Source: an uncultured Sphingobacteriales bacterium
GTDB taxonomy: Bacteria > Bacteroidota > Bacteroidia > Chitinophagales > Chitinophagaceae
Assembly (NCBI GenBank): GCA_937991535.1
Contig: CALKHN010000123.1
Location: 44,932-108,931 of the forward strand
Direction: 5' to 3'
DNA length: 64,000 nt
Shown: positions 18,083-27,211 of the stretch, piece by piece
Layout: each line of letters begins with the position of its first letter
Numbering within the stretch: position 1 is the stretch's first letter
The notes under the pieces: model-generated
The model's input: the letters and a program-made list of their open reading frames with translations, nothing else
Databases searched by the model: none
What the model was told of the DNA's origin: nothing
Program-made: the position numbers and the translations under genes

Positions 18083-19407
18083 CTAATTATTCTTCCCAAA
18101 ATTTATCTTCCCTAAAATATTCTCTCCCACTTTCTTACCCATTTTGTTTCCTTTATCAACGGATGCCTGGTAGTGAATGCCTGCATATACTCTACTATCT
18201 CCCATTTCCTTTGCCATTTCATAAAATGAATTGAAATTGCGTGCGGGCATCCCCTGGTAATCATAGGTATGCAGACTGAATTTAAAATTATTACCAAACA
18301 CATCAGTAAGCATTTCTGCCACAGCCGAACTAATTACGGCATGTGCGGCCGGAAACTCAGGATGGTTTGGGGTGGGTATCAATGGCGACCAGGTACTGTG
18401 CCTCATCTCATTTTGGATATAGGTGATCGGGCGTAAAAGTTTATAATTGTATTTATTGATAAAACAAATTAAACCTGCATCGTGGTGAACGAGCCCCACT
18501 TTTACATAAGCCAGGGCGGCAGCATCGAGTGCCGGTTGCACCTTGCTGATTACCTGTGACAGCACAGATACAAAATGCCCGCCGCCCGGATAGCCCGGTG
18601 CATCCCTGTTGTAAATAGCCATAGCGATTTGATCAGGCGTTAAAACCAATGATCTGTCATACACTTCTTTTGCCATTTCCCAAAATGCTGAACCCTCAGC
18701 ATCGGAATACGCCGGTGGAGCTTCAAGGTCTGTACCATTTGCAACACCCGGAACCAATAAACGCCGCTGGCTGGCATAAGGATTAACAGGTGGGTTTGGT
18801 GAAGTAGGCACCCACAGACCCGGGCCAACAGGAGGAATATAAGGTGGATTTACAATTGTTGAGCCATCGGTAGCTGCCCATGCAAAAACTCTTGTGGCTA
18901 CTTCTTTTCCAAATGCCACAGAACGTGTTAGAGTAGCTACATCGGCCTCATTGGCAAAACCTGCCAGCAGGGTATTTTCCAGCGCGGTCATACTGGCTTT
19001 ATTATCATCAGATGTTGTTGGAAAAAGTTTCCGGTTCATTTCTGCTAATGCAGCATTGGCACAGGCTGCCCAATGATAAGCCTTGCCGGGTTCGGTGGAA
19101 GGCATTGCTGGAAAATCGGTCAATTGACCAGTAAGTGAACGATGAGCTGGCATGCCAGCAACAACCGATTCGTAAACAGCTATGCCACAATAAGCCTGGC
19201 ACCTGTCTGAACCCTGCGAGCCTGTACCTGCAGCAAGAGGTACCCGCAACATATCCAACTGCATGTTAAGCCACCGGGTAATCACATCAGAAGAAAATGT
19301 TTTGGTTTGCTTTAAATGCCCATTTTCATGCTTTCTTTTTGGCAGGAAAGAACGAATAATGACACTGTTGCAAGTAGCAGCACCGCATGTTGAAGTTTCT
19401 TTTTCAT
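18083..19407 (-). CDS. Vanadium-dependent haloperoxidase-like PAP2 lipoprotein, frameshifted near the N-terminus
   Basis: The main frame (18083-19285) encodes the vanadium haloperoxidase/PAP2 fold. It has KYNYKLLRP (Lys and Arg of the first vanadate/phosphate motif), PAAHAV in the place of PSGH, and SRVYAGIHYQASVD with the catalytic His. Its only available start there is a GTG, and the upstream codons in that frame read on as HLKQTKTFSSD without a stop. A lipoprotein signal, MKKKLQHAVLLLATVSLFVLSC, starts at an ATG at 19407 in the neighbouring frame and ends 31 codons later at 19312. One extra base in the A5 run (19336-19340) would join the two into one lipoprotein of about 440 residues. Substrate could be halide/H2O2 or a phosphate ester. 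Confidence 0.75.
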
Positions 19408-19506
19408 AAACCTGGTTTTAATACTTTTAAAATAATTTAAGCCCGTTAACGACATTAACCCGGAATAATGGTGAGGTTGTGATAGGTATTACAAGAGCAA
19501 GCCGTT

Positions 19507-20045
19507 TTAATTGTTGGTATAATCCTCTGTGACATCCATATCCCCATCTGTTATTTTCACAGTTTTCCAAGATGTGTTGTCTGTAATTTTTACGAGGTAA
19601 GTCATTTTTTGATTGTAGTTACCTCGGTAACCGTGAAAATGCTGAAATCGTAATAGTGGCTTCCAATAAGGTGCCGGATGCCCGGAGGCAATTTGTTTTC
19701 GGTATAATATCGGAACATCATTTTTACATAGCCATGCCTTGTATAAAATATCCGGTGTTGAATGCTATCCCAGGTAAAGTAAACCCGAAAGCAGTCCGGG
19801 AAAACCGTCCATCTTACATCGGAAGCCTGCATGTGGTTTTTTTGGAAATGGCGTGCGGCATTAAGGTGGATATTATCCGGGAGACGGGGATCCGGCTTCA
19901 ATGTTGACACGACAGATACGGGCGAAGGACTGTTTAAAGCCAGCAGGATGTTCTTATCCGGGTTCATTGAATCATCAATAGTTTGCGCAAATACCATGGC
20001 AGGTATGATACTGATACTACAAATGATAAAGCTTATTTTTTTCAT
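19507..20045 (-). CDS. Small secreted protein of unknown function, frameshifted near the C-terminus
   Basis: From the ATG at 20045 a Sec signal (MKKISFIICSISIIPAMVFAQ) leads into about 125 mature residues with the segments HFQKNHMQASDVRWTVF, FRVYFTWDSIQHRIFYTRHG and FTVTEVTTIKK, then TGA at 19602. Immediately after, in the next frame, MTYLVKITDNTSWKTVKI runs to a TAA at 19507. One extra A in the A6 run (19605-19610) would restore a single protein of about 180 residues ending in DGDMDVTEDYTNN. The alternating strands resemble small periplasmic beta-sheet proteins of Bacteroidota (PepSY-like), but no family is certain. It is upstream of, and co-directional with, the haloperoxidase-like gene. 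Confidence 0.6.
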
Positions 20046-20308
20046 GAGTTAAATTTTGTAAAAGAAGCCTGAAAAAAGGGCTGTCTTTCTTTTAAATAAT
20101 TTGCTTTCTCATAAAAGAAATTGGAGATATAAACGAATTGTTTCTAAAATTAGCTTGTTGTTTTATTCCTGATTTTTCTTTTCGGTCAGGGAAATTGGCG
20201 AAAGGGTATATAACGCAATTTGCTGTAGTCATCGCCACTTGTCAACGGTAAACGGCGATGACAGGGAATGCAGGATCGTTGACCTATTTTTAGAAGGAAT
20301 AGTATTTT

Positions 20309-21544
20309 TTGCAAAAACGATTGTGTAGTTTTATAAAACAACATAACGATTTGAGCCAGCATGACTTTATATTCTCCAATCATTTCCAGGCGCGGTTAAC
20401 GAGGCACGTAACATTTTTTTTAGCCTGTTATTTGTTTTATATGATTTCCCACAGTATCCCTTTCGGTATTTTCCCGGGATGGAATACAGAAAAATTTGCT
20501 GAAAATTCTGCGCGGCTGGGTTTCCCAACATGGTTAAAATGGCGACTGTTTAATTCAACCATTGTTTTTATTCCTGCAATTTTATTTGCATATAGCATTA
20601 TTTATTTTGTATTGCCGCGATATTATTTTGAGAGGAAGAAACCGGTTATAGCCGCCTTTATGTTTGCGGGAATATTTATCCTTGTTTTCTCGTTTCATTA
20701 CTTTGCCTCATGGTTGGTAGAATGGAACAACCATCGCATAAATCCGGCAAGGGCAGTACCTGAACATTACCGCCGGATGAGCCTTGTAACCAAAGCTGTT
20801 TTATTCAATTATCCAATCTATGCGGGCATGGCTGTTATTATTAAAATGATGAAAAGGGACTGGCTGAAACAGCAGGAAACGCAACAGATTGCACGGGAAA
20901 AAGCAAAGGCGGAACTTCAATTGTTAAAAGCACAGATCCATCCTCATTTTCTTTTTAATACAATTAATAATATTTATTTTTTTACATTAACTGCATCACC
21001 AAAAGCTCCGGAAATGTTGATGAAACTTGCCGACATTCTTCAATACATAATCAATGAATGCAGCCGGTCACTTGTGCCTCTTGGAAAGGAATTGAAAATG
21101 ATTGAAGATTATATGGCTTTGGAAAAGATACGGTATGGTGATCGTTTAAAAATGGAAGTTGAAATAAAAGGTGAATACATCAGTAAAATGATATCTCCGC
21201 TGTTGCTGATACCCTTAGTGGAAAACAGCTTTAAACATGGCGCCAGTAAAATGCTCCAACATCCCTGGGTAAATCTTGATATCACGATCAACGACCAATA
21301 TTTATATTTCCTGTTGAGTAATAGCCGGCCTGATGAAATTCCATTACAGCAACACTTTGGGCATATTGGTTTAAATAACGTAAAAAAAAGATTGCAGTTA
21401 TTGTATCCGGGCGCACATGAAATGAGTATCGTGAACAGCCCCCGCAGTTTTGAAGTTTTTCTGAAAATCGGTTTAACAGAAACAAACAGCATGGACGATG
21501 AAACCAATTTGAAAAAAGAAAATTCAGACTATGCAATGGCATAA
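20309..21544 (+). CDS. LytS-type sensor histidine kinase (intact)
   Basis: A 411-residue membrane kinase of the His_kinase (PF06580) family. Four hydrophobic segments lie between about residues 30 and 190 and a short coiled coil follows. The phospho-acceptor block is LKAQIHPHFLFNTINN, with the conserved His at about 213. The ATPase part is intact: N-box PLVENSFKHG and G-motif HIGLNNVKKRLQLLYPG. No ATG is available near the N-terminus: the TTG at 20309 follows GAAGGAAT at a good distance, and a TTG at 20351 would give an N-terminus aligned with the downstream paralogue (SQHDFIFSN against QWHNLIFSN). It overlaps the next gene by 14 bases and heads a kinase-kinase-regulator-receptor run. Confidence 0.85.
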   Translation: MQKRLCSFIKQHNDLSQHDFIFSNHFQARLTRHVTFFLACYLFYMISHSIPFGIFPGWNTEKFAENSARLGFPTWLKWRLFNSTIVFIPAILFAYSIIYFVLPRYYFERKKPVIAAFMFAGIFILVFSFHYFASWLVEWNNHRINPARAVPEHYRRMSLVTKAVLFNYPIYAGMAVIIKMMKRDWLKQQETQQIAREKAKAELQLLKAQIHPHFLFNTINNIYFFTLTASPKAPEMLMKLADILQYIINECSRSLVPLGKELKMIEDYMALEKIRYGDRLKMEVEIKGEYISKMISPLLLIPLVENSFKHGASKMLQHPWVNLDITINDQYLYFLLSNSRPDEIPLQQHFGHIGLNNVKKRLQLLYPGAHEMSIVNSPRSFEVFLKIGLTETNSMDDETNLKKENSDYAMA

Positions 21545-22730
21545 TCTTATATTTTCTAATCAATCACAGCACCGCTACAAGCGGCATTTATTATTTTGGT
21601 TGCTCTGGTGGCTATACATTATTGCTACTCTTTTTTTTACGCAGGAAGTTCCTGCTGTAAAAAATGCCAGTCCTGTTTTTTACCATCACCAGCCAGGACT
21701 ACAGCAATTGGGTTATTTTACCTACAGTTTGTTGGTTCTGATAAAATCTTTTTTGCTGGTTCTTACCCATATGTTCTTTTGCTATACCATCATTTTTGTT
21801 TTACTGCCCCACTTTCAATTGAAAAAGAAATATTTGTTGCTTATCTCAGGTATTTTGGTTGCAGCTACCCTCATGATACCGCTGGGCTATTTTTTATATA
21901 CCATGGTGTATCCCTTTTTTGACGGCCTTTTTAACCTGAATTTAGAATCGGATAAATTTATTGGTTGGAGAAGTGTTGAGTCCGCATTGATTTGTGCCAT
22001 AAAGGTCACGTTGATCGCCGTTGCGCTCACCTTATTAAAAAGTTGGTGGCGAAAGCAAAAAGAAAAAGAACAATTGGAAAGGGAAAAGATAAACGCCGAG
22101 TTACAATTATTAAAGGCACAAATTCATCCGGCATTTCTTTTCAACACACTCAACAATATCACAACACACGCCCGGGTTGCCTCTCCAACGGCGCCTGAAA
22201 TGCTGATAAAGCTTTCCGACCTGTTAAGTTATATGCTTTACGAATGTGATGCACCCAAGGTTGGGCTGGAAAAAGAGATTGGTATGCTAAAAGAATATAT
22301 ATACCTGGAAAAGACCAGGCAGGGAGAAAGACTGGAGATGACGTTTCAGATAAATGGTGATTGCAGCAACCAATTGATCAGCCCTTTGTTATTGCTCCCT
22401 TTCATTGACAATAGTTTTACTTATTGCAACAATGAATTGGTCGAACAGGCCTGGGTGAACCTGGATATAACTATCGAAAATTGCAGTTTGTCCATGAAGC
22501 TCATTAATGGCATAACTGCTGAAATGTATGCTGATATAAGAAAAGACGGGCAACCCTTTGCCAATATTCAAAAACGGCTTCAGCTTCTATATCCGGGGAG
22601 ACATGAATTAAAAATAAATGCGGAACAAGAATTGCTAATGGTTCAATTAAATCTTAAATTAGAAGAGGCAACTCAGGAAGATCAGGTTATTGAAACACCT
22701 AAAACTGTTTTTAACCATGCCGGAGTATAG
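21531..22730 (+). CDS. Degenerate LytS-type kinase lacking the phospho-acceptor His (probable pseudokinase)
   Basis: A 399-residue paralogue of the upstream kinase with the same four-segment membrane region and PF06580 layout. The phospho-acceptor block reads LKAQIHPAFLFNTLNN: the His of PHFLFN is Ala201 (codon GCA at 22131). The ATP-binding half is also altered: the N-box is PFIDNSFTYC instead of PxVENSFKHG, and the GxGLxN loop is replaced by GQPFANIQKRLQLLYPG. The frame itself is clean and overlaps both neighbours by 14 bases. It therefore looks like a maintained pseudokinase that could dimerise with, or act as sensor for, the intact kinase (inference). Confidence 0.8.
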   Translation: MQWHNLIFSNQSQHRYKRHLLFWLLWWLYIIATLFFTQEVPAVKNASPVFYHHQPGLQQLGYFTYSLLVLIKSFLLVLTHMFFCYTIIFVLLPHFQLKKKYLLLISGILVAATLMIPLGYFLYTMVYPFFDGLFNLNLESDKFIGWRSVESALICAIKVTLIAVALTLLKSWWRKQKEKEQLEREKINAELQLLKAQIHPAFLFNTLNNITTHARVASPTAPEMLIKLSDLLSYMLYECDAPKVGLEKEIGMLKEYIYLEKTRQGERLEMTFQINGDCSNQLISPLLLLPFIDNSFTYCNNELVEQAWVNLDITIENCSLSMKLINGITAEMYADIRKDGQPFANIQKRLQLLYPGRHELKINAEQELLMVQLNLKLEEATQEDQVIETPKTVFNHAGV

Positions 22731-23508
22731 AAAAATAAGATGCCTGGTAATAGATGATGAACTTCCTGCAAGGGAGATCCTCAAAAAACATATTAGCCGT
22801 GTGGAAGCCCTGGAACCCAGTGGCGACTGTTCCAATGCAGTGGAAGCATTATCTTTTCTTAAAGACAAAAGGGTCGACCTGCTCTTTCTCGACATCCAGA
22901 TGCCCCACCTGCTGGGTACAGATTTTATACGTACGCTGAAGAATCCTCCCAATATTATTTTCACCACAGCCTTCCGTAAATATGCCGTAGAGGGTTTTGA
23001 ACTGGATGCTGTTGATTTTTTATTAAAGCCTATCAGTTTTGAACGTTTTTTAAAGGCGGTAAATAAAGTTTTACAATTGAATTTGCAGGGCAATTACGAT
23101 GGGGTGCCACCGCCAGCGAACCACACGGAATCTGTGCCGCCTTTTTTATATTTCCGTGCCGACCGGAAAATGGTGAAAGTGTTGTTTAACGATATACTGT
23201 ACATAGAAGGTTTGAATGATTATATTAAGATCATTACCCCTGCTAAAACCATTATTACAAAACATCTGCTTGCTTCGCTGGAGGAAATGTTGCCCCGTCA
23301 TGAATTTGTACGTATCCACAAATCTTTTATTATCGCTATTAACAAGATTGAAAGTTTTAATGCTGATTCGGTAGAAATTGGAAAGAAAGAAATTCCGGTA
23401 GGTCGGTCATTTAAATTAAATCTAACTAAAATTCTCAATTCATCTGCCGCCTCACAGGCTTTAAGTCCCGGCAATACACATTCCTTTAGGAATAATGATG
23501 CTGGTTAA
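22717..23508 (+). CDS. LytTR-family response regulator
   Basis: A DNA-binding response regulator of AlgR/LytR type, 263 residues from the ATG at 22717, which overlaps the pseudokinase by 14 bases. An upstream TTG at 22690 is possible but would lie deep in the previous gene. The receiver (residues 5-120) has the acidic pair IDDE, phospho-acceptor Asp59 in LLFLDIQMP, and Lys in FLLKPI. The LytTR domain (about 140-245) shows DILYIEGLNDYIKI, FVRIHKSFIIAI and EIPVGRSFK. It is the natural partner of the two LytS-type proteins upstream and may control the TonB-dependent receptor gene that begins 22 bases later. Confidence 0.88.
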   Translation: MPEYRKIRCLVIDDELPAREILKKHISRVEALEPSGDCSNAVEALSFLKDKRVDLLFLDIQMPHLLGTDFIRTLKNPPNIIFTTAFRKYAVEGFELDAVDFLLKPISFERFLKAVNKVLQLNLQGNYDGVPPPANHTESVPPFLYFRADRKMVKVLFNDILYIEGLNDYIKIITPAKTIITKHLLASLEEMLPRHEFVRIHKSFIIAINKIESFNADSVEIGKKEIPVGRSFKLNLTKILNSSAASQALSPGNTHSFRNNDAG

Positions 23509-23530
23509 CATTAGAAAATAAACCTTTGAG

Positions 23531-26281
23531 ATGCGGTATTATTCTAAAATAATCAGTCATAATATGCCTTTTTTTAAAAGCACGAGGCGGCTGGCATTGT
23601 TAGTAAGTACTGTGTTTACATTAAATGCTGTTTCTATTGCACAAAATGGTTTTCTTAAAGGAGAGATAAAAGACCAGGATATTCCGCTTGAGAACGTAAC
23701 GGTAACATTTGCAGATAAAACGACTGTAACCAATTTTGGAGGTCAATTTTCCATTACAGTACAACCCGGTGCTTATACGCTGCTAATTACGCATGCCGGT
23801 TACAATAAAATTAAAAGGTCCATTATAATAAATACAGGAGAAACTCAATTCCTGCAATTCAATATGGTGAGAGCGGAACAACTGGGTGAAGTAGTGGTAT
23901 TGGGTTCCCGGTCACTCATTCAAAGAAGTAATTTGAATACAACTGTTCCGGTGGACCTTATCTCATCGAAAGAATTGCTACAAACGGGTCAACATACATT
24001 AATTCAAATGATGAATTTTTCAGCGCCCTCTTTTAATGTTAGCCGTCAGAATTTATTTGAACCGGTAACACTACGCGCACTCGGCCCCGATCATTTACTG
24101 ATATTACTCAATGGCAATCGTTATCACAATACGGCCTATATAAATGTTGACGCTATAAGAGGTACATTGGGACCGGGAGCTGTTGGCAATGACGTGAATG
24201 CTATTCCTTTTTCCGCCATAGATAAAATTGAGATACTGCGGGACGGCGCTTCTGCACAATATGGGTCTGATGCCATTGCAGGAGTAATGAATATTGAGCT
24301 GAAAAAAACAACCGGAAAAACGTTTATAAGCCTGCAATCGGGGCAACATTATAAGGGAGATGGAGAAACGATGACATTTGGAATCAATCGTGGAATTTCC
24401 ATTGGTAAAAGTGTACCTGCCCGCAGACAGGGGTACCTGAACTTCTCAGGTGATTTCCGTTATCGAAAACCCACGCACAGAGGCGGCGAATATCTCGGAA
24501 CCGTTTATTATAATATTCCACAAAATGCCATCCCAACTATCCGGGACAGTTTGATAGTTCTTGATAACGAAAAAATTAAGCAACGTGGCTTTAGCAGAAA
24601 AACACCTGTGAGCAATGATGGCAGTATTCAATTAAGCAGTGTAGGATTTTTAATAAATGGAGGATACCCTGTTAACAGCAGAGTTGAGTTATTTTGGACC
24701 GGTTCCATAAATTATCGTTATGCCGTTAACCGGGGAGCTTACCGTTTTCCAAAAACAATATCCCAGGTGAATACCGACCTGTATCCTGATGGTTTCAAAT
24801 CAAAGCCTGTAATTAACAGCCGTAATATTTCGGCAATAGCAGGCGCCAGGGGTAAAACAAAAAGTGGATGGAATTGGGAATGGAACAGTGTATTTGGTGA
24901 AAATTCAAATAAACAGATAAGTAAGAATACCAACAATGCGTCTCAGTTTGCCATGGGCGCCAATGCTCCTACTGAATTTTATGGGGGCAGTCCTGTTTTT
25001 CTACAACAAACTAATACGATCAGCTTTGCAAAAAATTTGGCCCAAAAAAGTAAGGGTTTAAAATCCTTTACTATTGGTTTTGGCGCTGAATACAGGTTCG
25101 AAAATTTTCGCATGCTGCAAGGTGAAGAAGCTTCATGGAAAGATTATGATTCTTCCGGTATAAGGGCAGGCGGTGGAAGTATAAATCCAGATGATGTGGT
25201 AAATAAAAGCCGCCATGTTACAGGATTGTATGCTGAGCTGGAAACCGATATTAACGATCGCCTTCTTATTAATGCATCAGGCAGATACGAGTATTACAAA
25301 GATTTTGCAAGCAATCTTGCCGGTAAACTGGCCGTTCTATATAAATTCACTCCGGCATTTTCCCTACGAGGTGCTGTAAGTAATGGCTATCATGCACCAG
25401 CCCTTCAGCAGATCTATTTCAGCGCAACCCAGAACGGCTGGAAAAATATCGGGGGTGAAAATGTTCCGGTACGGCTCGGCATTTTTAGAAACAACAGCGA
25501 TGTTGCCGGGGCATTTGGAGTAAAAAAATTACAACCTGAAAAGGCGATCAATCTGAGTGGCGGATTTACATCAAACATTTCACCGCATATCAGTTTCACT
25601 GTAGACGCATATTGGATACAAATTAAAAACCGTATTGTATTGAGCGGAATATTTGATAAGAGTAATCCTGATGTAAACAACATATTGGCAAATCGTCCGG
25701 ATGTTGATCAGGTGCAGTTTGTTACCAATGCCATCCATACAAAAACCCGTGGAATAGACATTGTAATAGATGGCGATTGGAAGATTAAAAAGGCAAGCCT
25801 TGTATTCATGTTGGCAGCAAATTTCACTAAAACAAATATCTTTGGTGATATTCAAACTACCGATAAACTTCCCGCTGATTCATTAAACATAAACACTTTG
25901 TTTAACAGGGAAGAAAGAGAAAAGATGGAACATAGCCAGCCGGCAAGTAAAATAATTTTATCCGCAAATTATGAAAAAGGGAAAATAGGGCTTTTAATCC
26001 GAAGCACCCGGTTTGGAAAAACATCCATCGTTTTAAGTTCAAATGATACATCGCGTGATGAATTTTTTTCCGCTAAAATTTTAACCGACATCAGCATCAG
26101 TTATTCACCTAAAATATGGATATCTATAACCACAGGGATCAATAATGTGTTTGATGTGTATCCCGACCGGGTAAAAAATCATCTAAATACAAATCAGGGA
26201 ATATTAATTTACAGTAACCAAGGCACTCCGTTTGGGTATAATGGTGGATATTATTTTGTGAATATGGCTTTTAATTTTTGA
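23531..26281 (+). CDS. TonB-dependent receptor with N-terminal carboxypeptidase-regulatory-like domain
   Basis: A 916-residue outer-membrane transporter. A signal peptide (LALLVSTVFTLNAVSIAQ) precedes a CarboxypepD_reg-like domain (about residues 42-110), a plug (about 125-245, with PVDLISSKELLQTG and IEILRDGASAQYGSDAIAGVMNI) and a 22-strand barrel ending in an aromatic beta-signal, VNMAFNF. It is shorter than SusC proteins and no susD gene follows, so it is more likely a siderophore, vitamin or small-glycan receptor. It sits directly behind the LytTR regulator, which makes it the obvious target. The ATG at 23531 or at 23564 could be the start; both keep the signal. Confidence 0.85.
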   Translation: MRYYSKIISHNMPFFKSTRRLALLVSTVFTLNAVSIAQNGFLKGEIKDQDIPLENVTVTFADKTTVTNFGGQFSITVQPGAYTLLITHAGYNKIKRSIIINTGETQFLQFNMVRAEQLGEVVVLGSRSLIQRSNLNTTVPVDLISSKELLQTGQHTLIQMMNFSAPSFNVSRQNLFEPVTLRALGPDHLLILLNGNRYHNTAYINVDAIRGTLGPGAVGNDVNAIPFSAIDKIEILRDGASAQYGSDAIAGVMNIELKKTTGKTFISLQSGQHYKGDGETMTFGINRGISIGKSVPARRQGYLNFSGDFRYRKPTHRGGEYLGTVYYNIPQNAIPTIRDSLIVLDNEKIKQRGFSRKTPVSNDGSIQLSSVGFLINGGYPVNSRVELFWTGSINYRYAVNRGAYRFPKTISQVNTDLYPDGFKSKPVINSRNISAIAGARGKTKSGWNWEWNSVFGENSNKQISKNTNNASQFAMGANAPTEFYGGSPVFLQQTNTISFAKNLAQKSKGLKSFTIGFGAEYRFENFRMLQGEEASWKDYDSSGIRAGGGSINPDDVVNKSRHVTGLYAELETDINDRLLINASGRYEYYKDFASNLAGKLAVLYKFTPAFSLRGAVSNGYHAPALQQIYFSATQNGWKNIGGENVPVRLGIFRNNSDVAGAFGVKKLQPEKAINLSGGFTSNISPHISFTVDAYWIQIKNRIVLSGIFDKSNPDVNNILANRPDVDQVQFVTNAIHTKTRGIDIVIDGDWKIKKASLVFMLAANFTKTNIFGDIQTTDKLPADSLNINTLFNREEREKMEHSQPASKIILSANYEKGKIGLLIRSTRFGKTSIVLSSNDTSRDEFFSAKILTDISISYSPKIWISITTGINNVFDVYPDRVKNHLNTNQGILIYSNQGTPFGYNGGYYFVNMAFNF

Positions 26282-26306
26282 CAGCAAACCTGAACGCTGC
26301 TGTCAA
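26278..26306. terminator. Possible bidirectional hairpin between convergent genes
   Basis: TTGACAGC (26278-26285) pairs with GCTGTCAA (26299-26306) over a 13-base loop in the short gap between the TonB receptor and the DUF1080 gene. Both sides are A/T-rich, but the T-tract is imperfect. Confidence 0.4.
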
Positions 26307-26346
26307 TTTATGTGGTGCAAGCCATAGCCCCTCTTGTCAATGCTAA

Positions 26347-27048
26347 TTATTTTTTAACAGTGGCGGACAATTTGGTAATGGGCGTTATTTCAACCTTACG
26401 AAATTCCACTTCTGCTCCTTCGGCCTGTAAAGCGATCTGGCCCTTTTCCGCCGTACAATTAAAGCCGTCATTTACCAGGTCGCCGTTTACCCACACCCGT
26501 ATGGAATTTTTTAGGCATTCTACGACCATCCTGTTCCATTCTCCCAGAGGTTTTTCTGAGCCGTCTTTTAAGTTGCGTATCCTCCTTTCTTTACCTTCCG
26601 TTATGCCCCAGTTTGCTTTTGGCCCCCGTCTTTTTTCCATGGCAGGCACTGCTATATCTTCCACAATGCACCAGAAATCGCCGGCATTTTCATGCATCAT
26701 TTGTACTTCAATGGATTTGGGAAACATTTTATAAAGGGAGCGGGGTACAGACGCAAACACCAGTACGCCACAATTGCCGGGTTTGCCCGCAAACCGGTAT
26801 TCTACCGCTAGCCTGAAATTCTGGTAGATGGAATCGGTGATCAGATGACCATTGGGTTCGCCTAAGCTTACCAGCAATCCGTTTCTTACTATAAAAGGAT
26901 TTCTTGCCACCGCATTGGTATCCATTTCCGGCACATCAATATGCCATCCGCTTAAATCGTGTCCGTTAAACAGACTGTGGGAGGGAGCTTGCGAAAACAG
27001 TTTCAACGGCAATAAGAGGGCGATGAAAAAAACAATCTTCATATGCAA
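26347..27048 (-). CDS. DUF1080 secreted protein (3-keto-disaccharide hydrolase family)
   Basis: A 233-residue exported protein with a Sec signal (MHMKIVFFIALLLPLKLFSQ). The mature part is one concanavalin-like beta-sandwich of the 3-keto-disaccharide hydrolase/DUF1080 family, with SLFNGHDLSGWHI at its start, YRFAGKPGNCGVLVF in the middle and EWNRMVVECLKNSIRVWVNG near the end. Members cleave or bind oxidised disaccharides in the periplasm. The neighbouring sulfatase, GH20-like and Gfo/Idh genes, which are typical companions, support a glycan role. Confidence 0.8.
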   Translation of the reverse strand: MHMKIVFFIALLLPLKLFSQAPSHSLFNGHDLSGWHIDVPEMDTNAVARNPFIVRNGLLVSLGEPNGHLITDSIYQNFRLAVEYRFAGKPGNCGVLVFASVPRSLYKMFPKSIEVQMMHENAGDFWCIVEDIAVPAMEKRRGPKANWGITEGKERRIRNLKDGSEKPLGEWNRMVVECLKNSIRVWVNGDLVNDGFNCTAEKGQIALQAEGAEVEFRKVEITPITKLSATVKK

Positions 27049-27148
27049 TTGCTGTTAAGTGATTTTGTAAAGATCATCCATCGTTGCTGTTGAGGCATCC
27101 GCCGGCAAATGTATGAATACTATTGTCATCGCAGACAGAAGAAACTGC

Positions 27149-27187
27149 AAAAAAAAACTAAGCTTTACGAAAAAGCTTAGTTTTTTT
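27149..27187. terminator. Bidirectional intrinsic terminator
   Basis: CTAAGCTTT (27158-27166) and AAAGCTTAG (27172-27180) form a nine-base perfect stem with a five-base loop. An A-run (27149-27157) and a T-run (27181-27187) flank it. It lies after the DUF4382 gene and ahead of the DUF1080 gene, so it separates the two minus-strand transcripts. Confidence 0.85.
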
Positions 27188-27211
27188 ACCTGGTCTGGAT
27201 CAACTAATTAT

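Noticed and set aside
21531..22730. Calling the second LytS-type gene a pseudogene
   Set aside because: The frame is intact, overlaps its neighbours tightly and only the catalytic motifs differ, so it was kept as a coding pseudokinase.
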